64,000 nt of DNA from Elmis aenea (lineage: Eukaryota; Arthropoda; Insecta; Coleoptera; Elmidae). This document shows, one piece after another, positions 57,361-64,000 of this stretch. Position 1 is the first letter of the stretch, and each line of letters starts with the position of its first letter. The stretch is taken from NCBI GenBank assembly GCA_947652605.1, contig OX393577.1:64504108-64568107 (forward strand), read 5' to 3'. The position numbers and the translations under genes are program-made. The notes beneath the pieces were generated by a model. The model saw only the letters and a program-made list of their open reading frames with translations, did no database searches and was not told the origin of the DNA.

Positions 57361-58320
57361 CAACCAAATGGAGAAAACGAGGAAGCTCCTGATTGGGAAG
57401 AAATCCTACAAGAAAACAATCAAATCAGACTTACAACACCTAATGAAGTAACTACTGAAATTAAAGAAAACCCGAAAAAAGCCCCTGCTCATAAAGCTGT
57501 TGCTCAAAAAAATGAAACCAATAATAGAAGAAAAAGAACTAATTCCCTCTCATCAATTTGGATTTAGAAATAAACATTTAACTATTGACCAGGTACAAAG
57601 AATTACGAATGTCATAGAAAAAGCCCTAGAAGGAAAAAAAGTTTGTTCTACCTTTCTAGACGTAGCGCAGGCTTTCGACAAAGTGTGGCATGATGGTTTA
57701 AATTATAAACTAAGATTGCTTCTCCCAAAACAAAACTTCCAAATTCTTCAGTCCTATATCGCAGAGAGACACTTTAGAATAAAGTAAGAAGAATCTTATT
57801 CAGTATTTAAAGAAATTAAAACAGGAGTTCCACAAGGAAGCGTGCTAGGTCCGGTCCTATACGTATTGTATACTTGTGATATTCTAAAGTTACAAAACAA
57901 TACTATAGCGACCTTTGCCGACGACACGGCTATTTTAGCAGTAGGAAGAAACAATAAGAATCATCCGAGAAATTACAAGCAGCTGTCAATCAGATCGACA
58001 ACTGAACAAAAACATGGCGTATAAAGTTAAATGAAACTAAGTACATGTCAATTTTACCAACAAGCGAATTGAACATGTACCAATAAACTTAAACAATAAA
58101 CAAATACTATACTCCAACATAGCAAAATAGTTAGGTATTACATTGGACGCTAAGCTACGCTGGAAGGCTCATGTCAAAAAAAAAAGGGGAAGAAATAGGT
58201 ATCAAATATAAAAAAAAGTACTGGCTAATCAGGAGGAATTTCTCTCTGTCCCTACATAATAAACTTTGGCTACACAAGCAAATTTTAAAGACCAGATTGA
58301 ATTGTTATAAACTCTATTGG
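57361..58320 (+). pseudogene. Jockey-like retrotransposon RT fragment, copy 2
   Basis: Begins with APDWEEILQENNQIRLTTPN and EIKENPKKAP (57385-57488), the region just before the RT fingers. It then skips directly to LLLKKMKPIIEEKELIPSHQ (57500 on), so a segment between 'KKAPG' and 'FEKLLL' is deleted. It continues FGFRNKHLTIDQVQRITNVI, QAFDKVWHDGLNYKLRLLLP, TGVPQGSVLGPVLYVLYTCD and TIATFADDTAILAVGRNN, with FADD intact. It carries stops at 57786 and 58022 and decayed thumb sequence including RRNFSLSLHNKLWLHKQILK. It is a dead copy of the 53.4-kb family. Confidence 0.88.
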
Positions 58321-58329
58321 GGTTTAAAT

Positions 58330-59180
58330 TTAAAGAAAAAAATATATCGTTTAAAATTATGTTGGATAACATTTTGTAATTTTTTAAAATGAAATCCGTT
58401 CGGTAGTTATCGGGAAATCATCTTAAGCTGGGGTTGAGATGGAATTTGGCCAAAATAAACCCCTTTTTTTTACATCGTATAGAATGCATTAAATACACAT
58501 GTAGTAATGTAAACTATATCTTTCTTTCATCACCGAAAACTCATGAATAACCATAAGAAACACGTACTAACAGTAATAGCTCATTTCCATCGCTCAGTAC
58601 ATTCCTCAACTAACTGGATTAATATTCTTCGAAATGAAAATCAATCAAACAAAAGTAGCAGCAAGTTTTTTTTCCGCAAGGAAATTGTATATTAAATAAA
58701 TTAATTCGTGGGAAACTATTATCTCGCGAGCAACAACTTTAGCAGAACTAATACGATTAAGAAAAAAAAACACTGTGAAAGTGGATTGGCATTAATTTAA
58801 TACGGTTTTTTGTTACTTTTCTATGTCGTTGTTTGGGATACCTTGCAGCTACTATTTATCACGATAATTATAAAACAGGGTTGCGAGCAGATGTTTCAAA
58901 ATGTTTGTTTTATAACGTGAATATCTTGCGCCAAAGAAGATTAATAAGGATCAAGTGATGGGGCTTTCTCCTTGACGTAATTCAATCCTTCCTATTTAAG
59001 GACACTCGTAAGAACTATAAAATCGTAAGTTTACGGGCATGTATCAAACATTTATAACAATGCGGGCTTAGAAAGATATAAAGTAACAGATAAATACATT
59101 AAAGATTCTACTAACTTCGCTATAGGCAGTTGAAAAGCAATGTTACCAATTTCGGTTGTAAAAAGCTTGCATTTATATAC
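58330..59180. other. Spacer
   Basis: Nothing recognised. Confidence 0.45.
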
Positions 59181-59182
59181 CT

Positions 59183-59480
59183 ACAGGGTGTTTCCGTCAC
59201 TATGTTTCAACGTTTTAGGGTACATGGGGGAGATCATTTGTGATATTTTTTGCTAATAAACCAATAGTCGGAAATGCATCCCCTTGGAGTTACAGGCCGA
59301 AGAAGCGAAAACGTGAAGGTCCAATCGCATAACTTGCTCGATCACCAGATTTGACTCCATTAGATTTTTTTTTGTAGGGGCACATAAAGAGCCTTATTAC
59401 GAGACTGACAGTGAAGTCTGACAAACATCTGGTGGGCGGAATTGCCACTACATCTAAACAGGTCCAGGTGTCTTTAAAAA
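59183..59480 (+). pseudogene. Mariner/IS630-type transposase remnant with ACAGGGTGTTTCC end
   Basis: The terminus ACAGGGTGTTTCCGTCACT (59183) is followed within about 150 bp by LARSPDLTPLDFFL then a stop then GHIKSL (59333-59405). This matches 'PARSPDLTPLDFFLWG', the block with the third catalytic Asp of IS630/mariner-type transposases. The usual Trp codon is now tag. The frame continues TVKSDKHLVGGIATTSKQVQ. The first two catalytic Asp residues are missing, so this is an internally deleted, dead copy. The far end was not found. Its terminus is of the CAGGGTG class carried by the foldback elements at 3.5, 27.6 and 38.9 kb, so a relative may have mobilised those (inference). Confidence 0.75.
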
Positions 59481-59565
59481 AATCGGCATAAACCTATTGT
59501 GTTGTATGATTGGTAGTGTGAATGGTTGGTTTAAAATCATGTTGCGCTAATTTTTTTATAGAATT

Positions 59566-59775
59566 AGCAGCCAATCAGAATTGGTTATCACAAGTACGTT
59601 TCACAGAAATGTAAAATAAAGATTAGGACTTTAGAATAACTAAGTAATTTTTTTGGTATTCGGGTTTTTAGTAGCAGCCAATCAGAATTGGTTATTATAA
59701 ATAAAATACATTACACAAAAATGAAGGATAAAAATCGGGACTTTTAAAATAACTAGGTAATTTTTTCGTTGACGT
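59566..59775 (+). repeat. Two-copy tandem repeat, period 107 bp, with CCAAT palindrome
   Basis: AGCAGCCAATCAGAATTGGT starts at 59566 and again at 59673. Both copies continue through a TTATnA, CAnAAATG, AAAATAA, GGACTTT, AATAACTA.GTAATTTTTT series. CCAAT-CAGA-ATTGG is itself a 5-bp inverted repeat. Confidence 0.8.
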
Positions 59776-60646
59776 TTACATAGAAGTATTTTAGAACCCT
59801 TGAAATGTGCACTGCAATCTAGTTAATAAGGCACGTTTTGGACGCCTTTATCAGGCGCATCTTCAGGACATCAATGGCTTGTTATTAAAATAAATTCGAC
59901 ATGGTTCTAACTTCTAACCCGGAAGTTAAGCTGCCTCAATAAAGTAAAAATTGTAGTGACTTAATTTTGTTATCTGATCATAAAATTTAATTAGTTTAAA
60001 TGTGTTATTTGCTTATGCAAAAAAACTTTTTTTTAGTACGTTTCTTTTTAAGTTACCAACTTTCCAAACGGTTTTTCGGGCGTCGACAATCGTTTAAATA
60101 TAATAATATATTTATTTTAGAGTTTTGTAACTGCTTTTTAAATATCATTCACTATAATATTAATAATTTATTAAAATTGCAGTCGTTTTGTGTGGTCGTT
60201 TAAAAAATTATGAAACATTGTGAGCAGCTAATTATTATTTATAGGTTCAGATTAGAAAATTATTTCAGGCAATAAACGCAAAAAACGTAATTAAGAAATT
60301 TAAAACCATTAATTTTGTTATCTTATAATCATTTTTTATTTGCTATAACATGGGAACGAATTATGTTTTATTAATATCCCCAGGACGGGTGACTCAGGAC
60401 AGTTGATTAGCTTAAAGACTTGTCACTGGTAATAGGTACTTTCGTTTTTTACTTTGGACTACTTTCGACAAGGTACTAATAGATTAAAATATTTTCTACG
60501 ACCGCTAATGTAAATTACTCTTACCGTACAACCTGCATGCGTAAGTGGGTCCTTACACACGGTAGGCAAAAAGCACAGTTTTTAAAAGAAATGATCAAAG
60601 TAGACTCACGTCAAACGCTTCCTGCATGCATAGTAAGCGAGTTATA
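59776..60646. other. AT-rich spacer
   Basis: No gene. GCATGCGTAAG and GCATGCATAGTAAG near 60537 and 60625 suggest a small duplication just before the dispersed repeat. Confidence 0.45.
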
Positions 60647-60890
60647 ACGCACGGTAAGCAAAACGCACACTTGTCTAGAAATGTCTAAGTATGCTTAAGT
60701 CAAAATTAACAAGACAACGTAATTGCATGTGTATATTAGCCAAAAAGCCGTTAAAATCGTAGGTATTAATGTGATCGTAGAAAAAGTAAGCTACATAACA
60801 CGAGTTGTAAATCAATTACCCACTCGTGGAAATCCACTAGTGCGTAATATGCTTCTTATAACTCTTGTTATGTAGAGTAATATACTATTA
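60647..60890 (+). repeat. Dispersed repeat, copy 2 (partner at 10.8 kb)
   Basis: Same orientation as 10806-11035 and mostly identical over about 200 bp, including TGTGTATATTAGCCAAAAAG, CCGTTAAAATCGTAGGTATT and GATCGTAGAAAAAGTAAGCT. Compared with copy 1 it has a short extra piece near 60829-60845 (GTGGAAATCCACTAGTG). Confidence 0.8.
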
Positions 60891-61039
60891 AAAATAATAA
60901 CATATCCAATTTACATTTAAATTAATATTTAGTTTATTTCAATTTAAAAAAAAGATTAATTAAGTGATTTGGTTTCGAGTTTGCCGTATTAAGTGTCTAA
61001 TAATTAACACATTTTCATGACAGACTTGGATAAATTACC

Positions 61040-61928
61040 GTAGAATAGGGCAACTTGGAACCCTACTGTCCCAAAATTGGGACAAAATGATATTCTCACC
61101 TAAATTTTTTTTTTACAACTGTCAACTTTTGAGATAATCAAAGTTGCTTAGTAGAGTTTTAAAAGTATCATATAAGCTTAAAAAAACGAATTAGTTTTTG
61201 AAATTACTACAAGACGGTAAGTTGAAACATCCATTTTTTTAATTAATATAAAATGGCCGAATTAAGAACTGTTTAAAACTTCTCTTGTACTTTTGTTCCG
61301 AAATTATACGTCTAATAGTAAGTCTTGAATAACTTATCTCATTTTTTTTATTTAATACTACCTATGTTCAAAAATGAATGATTGTCCGTTTTGGTGAAAA
61401 TTTTTGTTCAAAAATGATTGTCTCATTAGTTTTTAATTCAATTAATATATTGAATCCTGCTTTAAACAACTTTTTTACAAATGAGACAATCATTTTTGAA
61501 CAGAGGTAGTACAATTTTTTTAATTTTTCCAATCAAAATATCGTTTAGTTTAAAATTTTTGTAACTTGCGAATTAAAGTTTTATTTTCTTTATTTTTGAT
61601 ATTTTTTTTCATACTGGATAATTGTGAGAGATCAATTTAATATAAAAAATACAATATAACTGTCCCAAGTTGGACTTTATAGGCTAATCTTGAGTCAAAC
61701 TACTGAAAATCATATGTGTCCCAAGTTGCCCGGTCTTAAGTATTACTTGGGACAGGAAGTTTTTTTTGTTGGTATCTTGTATATATACATATATATTTAT
61801 TTTATATATAGAATATTGTTCATTGGCACCTCACCCAATTACATAAAAAAATTCAAAGTTTTTAATTAAAAAATGAACGTGGTACACGCTTTTAAATGTT
61901 GAAACTGTCCCAAGTAGCCCCATTCTAC
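61040..61928. mobile_element. Unclassified TIR element, GTAGAATAGGGCAACTTGG ends
   Basis: The ends GTAGAATAGGGCAACTTGGA and, inverted, GTAGAATGGGGCTACTTGGG run into GTCCCA motifs. CTGTCCCAA / TTGGGACAG motifs recur inside (61067, 61662, 61709, 61748, 61907). A second inverted pair sits in the middle: TGTTCAAAAATGA.TGATTGTC near 61368 with GACAATCATTTTTGAACA near 61485. If the termini start at TAGAAT, CCG lies on both sides, but this is too short to be decisive. The architecture resembles 21263-22219. No transposase. Confidence 0.75.
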
Positions 61929-64000
61929 CGGTACTGAAGTTTTAAGGTAACGTAGACAGTGAAGTTTTGCTACTTATAATAATGGAAATTGTCTGCGTTC
62001 TTTGTCATTTCCATTTTTTGATGGTATTCCTCTAGAAAAAGTTTCAAATAAAAACTAATTTTAAGATAAAATTGACACCAAAATCAAGCTGATTTGATAC
62101 TGATCTATTTTTAAGTGAGCATTTGCGTCATTTGGTGTTGGAGCAACGCGCAAAAACGCCATGAAAACATCAAAACAATTATCATAGCAACCACAGTGAA
62201 TCCCTAGCAACCAATTCAGAGCAGCCTTACAAAATAGTTCCAAAAATCGCTTCAACAACTCACAACTTCTCTCGTATTTGAACTAGAAAGATGGTTTAAA
62301 CAAAATTTGATTGAGAAAAATGAATTCTTCATTAGTATTGTGTAAAGATTTACTAAAATTGATCGACCGCTTGTACAGAAAAATGGAGTGCATAAAAATT
62401 TCGTATGAATAATGCTCTGTGTTTGCCCCGTGATACATAACAAATTCGTAAACAGGATTAAGGTGCATTGACGTGCAATAAAACATACATAATATGATGT
62501 TATTGTGTGCCGTGGTATTTATTCTAAAAACATTGTTCATTTTTTCTGTAACAGCCATAAGTATGTAAAACGTCGTTCAATTCAAATCATTTACTTGATA
62601 ATGTTCTCATATGCCATTGGAATACGTACCAACAAGACCTCGCGATTTTACGACTAAAAGCAGGAATTTTTAACGCTTTTGTAAACAACACTGCCTGCAT
62701 GTTTTGTGGCTTTGCACATAAAACCAAGAAAAATGTGCAAGATAATTTGGATTTTTATTGCCGTGTTGGTTTTACATCGCCTACAGCGTACGAATACTAA
62801 TTTCGGATATCATTCGAGCGCTTTCTACGATTTTAATAAACTTTTTTTTACGGATTAAAACTAATTTAGACCGAAAGTGTACGGGGTTAAGCACACGCGG
62901 GCATTAACAATATCAGAGTGACGCGAAGTTTAACCAAAGAGGTCTTTTATGTTTATTTTACTTGTGTATACAAGCAGAGGAAACGAGTTTTTATGCGCGT
63001 TTATGAGTTTCAATGAATTTTATCTTTTGAAGTTAATAAAAATAAGGAAGTTTTTTTATGGACTGTGTTTGCTTTTGTACTGAGTTTGAAAAAAATCGCC
63101 TCTCTTGTCCTCTCGTTAACAAATATAATGGATTGTACATGGTTGGATGGAAATTTTCAAGCACAGCCAACTCGGCCAATCAATTTTTCCGCAGAATACG
63201 AATCGATAATGATTTAATAAGCAATTTAGGCTAACGTAGGTCGTCGATCTCTGGGTGATATCTCAAGTTCTTAATTACAGATTTCGAACCATATTTTAGC
63301 AAAACTTTCCAGTATCTAATCATAGCAACAGCCCGAGGCCTTCTTCTATTTTAATCGACTTATTTAAAAATTCATTTTAATGAAGTTATCTCTAGTATAG
63401 TGCCAAACGAATTTACAGAGGAACTAAATTTTCTTACGCCGCTTATTTATGCAACTTCTATTAATACATTCATTAAGTAATGTTTTAAGATTAATGAACA
63501 TTTCTAATATAAACTTATTTTAAGTAAGTAAAAAGTTTAGTAATTTTTATTCCAGCCATTATTTGTTATGTCCCATGTAGTTTTTTTTTTTATTCCCAAT
63601 TTGTGGATGCAATACAATTTGACGTTGGTATCGTGGTTAATTTTGGATTCCCTTCAATTTATTTTGTGTACACTCGGGATCAAAAGTAACAGTGTTACAA
63701 CCAACCCCAATCAGTGTTTTTACTTGCAAATGTTCACTCTTAGCACCTAATTGGTGGGTTTCTTCGTAGATGAGAACATACAAAACTTGTCGGATTCATT
63801 TCCAATTTGTTGCATTTTTTGTGTCAAATTTATGAATATTGATCACGTTCACTTATCATTTTCTAGTGTACCAAATTTTGTTTAAAATTTTTTCATTTTG
63901 CTAATTTGTATTTCAGAATCAAATATCAATTTTGTTGATGAATAGGTACTAATATATTGGGTGCCGGACGAATTCCCGAAAGCCAACTTCCCGACGGTCG
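61929..64000. other. Spacer to the window end
   Basis: No gene, repeat or transposon end is recognised. TAGCAACC half-sites at about 62184 and 62207 lie in a GC-richer patch (62100-62260). The final ~40 bases (from 63960) are GC-rich and may begin another feature cut by the window edge. Confidence 0.4.

Noticed and set aside
62170..62225. RFX-type X-box from paired TAGCAACC half-sites
   Set aside because: The half-sites are direct rather than a proper palindromic X-box and there is no gene context.
63960..64000. GC-rich tail at the window edge as a transposon end
   Set aside because: Too short and cut by the edge to classify.

Overview
This window looks like a gene-free stretch of an AT-rich animal nuclear genome, most likely an insect and plausibly a beetle or a similarly repeat-rich lineage. 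The evidence is the transposon set: hAT, Tc1/mariner, PIF/Harbinger, Helitron, Jockey and RTE-like non-LTR elements and a tRNA-derived SINE, all decayed, in long AT-rich spacer DNA. The species call is inference. I found no intact host gene, rRNA, tRNA or CRISPR array. The longest open frames (158 and 166 codons, 50392-50905) are a dead reverse transcriptase and its antisense shadow.

Layout. 1-8.9 kb: two dead non-LTR reverse transcriptase tails, a 1.2-kb hAT element with an exact 8-bp target duplication, a foldback element and a pair of direct repeats. 9-16 kb: mostly single-copy AT-rich DNA, with a GC-richer island at 9.25-9.72 kb, a large foldback at 12.6-13.3 kb and a nested palindrome at 14.85-15.13 kb. 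16.15-17.62 kb: a satellite of 121-bp monomers built from about five ~24-bp subunits and arranged as a 3-monomer, 363-bp higher-order repeat. 17.9-25.3 kb: two hAT elements, an unclassified TIR element, a mariner deletion derivative and two inverted copies of a foldback-like repeat. 27.6-31 kb: a foldback element and an RTE remnant. 32.2-33.4 kb: a Harbinger element whose dead transposase gene is split by a small hAT element. 33.8-43 kb: four more hAT elements, one still encoding a BED-type zinc finger, plus two long foldback elements. 44.8-51.2 kb: RTE remnants; one of them sits in an older repeat, is split by a short Helitron, and is followed by a SINE. 53.4-58.3 kb: two Jockey remnants in opposite orientation around a G-poor 'ATTACC' tract. 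59-64 kb: a mariner remnant, a dispersed repeat, a second unclassified TIR element, then ordinary spacer.

Nothing here forms a pathway. The main interest is the record of insertions: at several sites the target duplication and the interrupted reading frame can both be read, which gives insertion order. Single-copy spacers may hold enhancers or intron sequence of a flanking gene, but that cannot be shown from one window.
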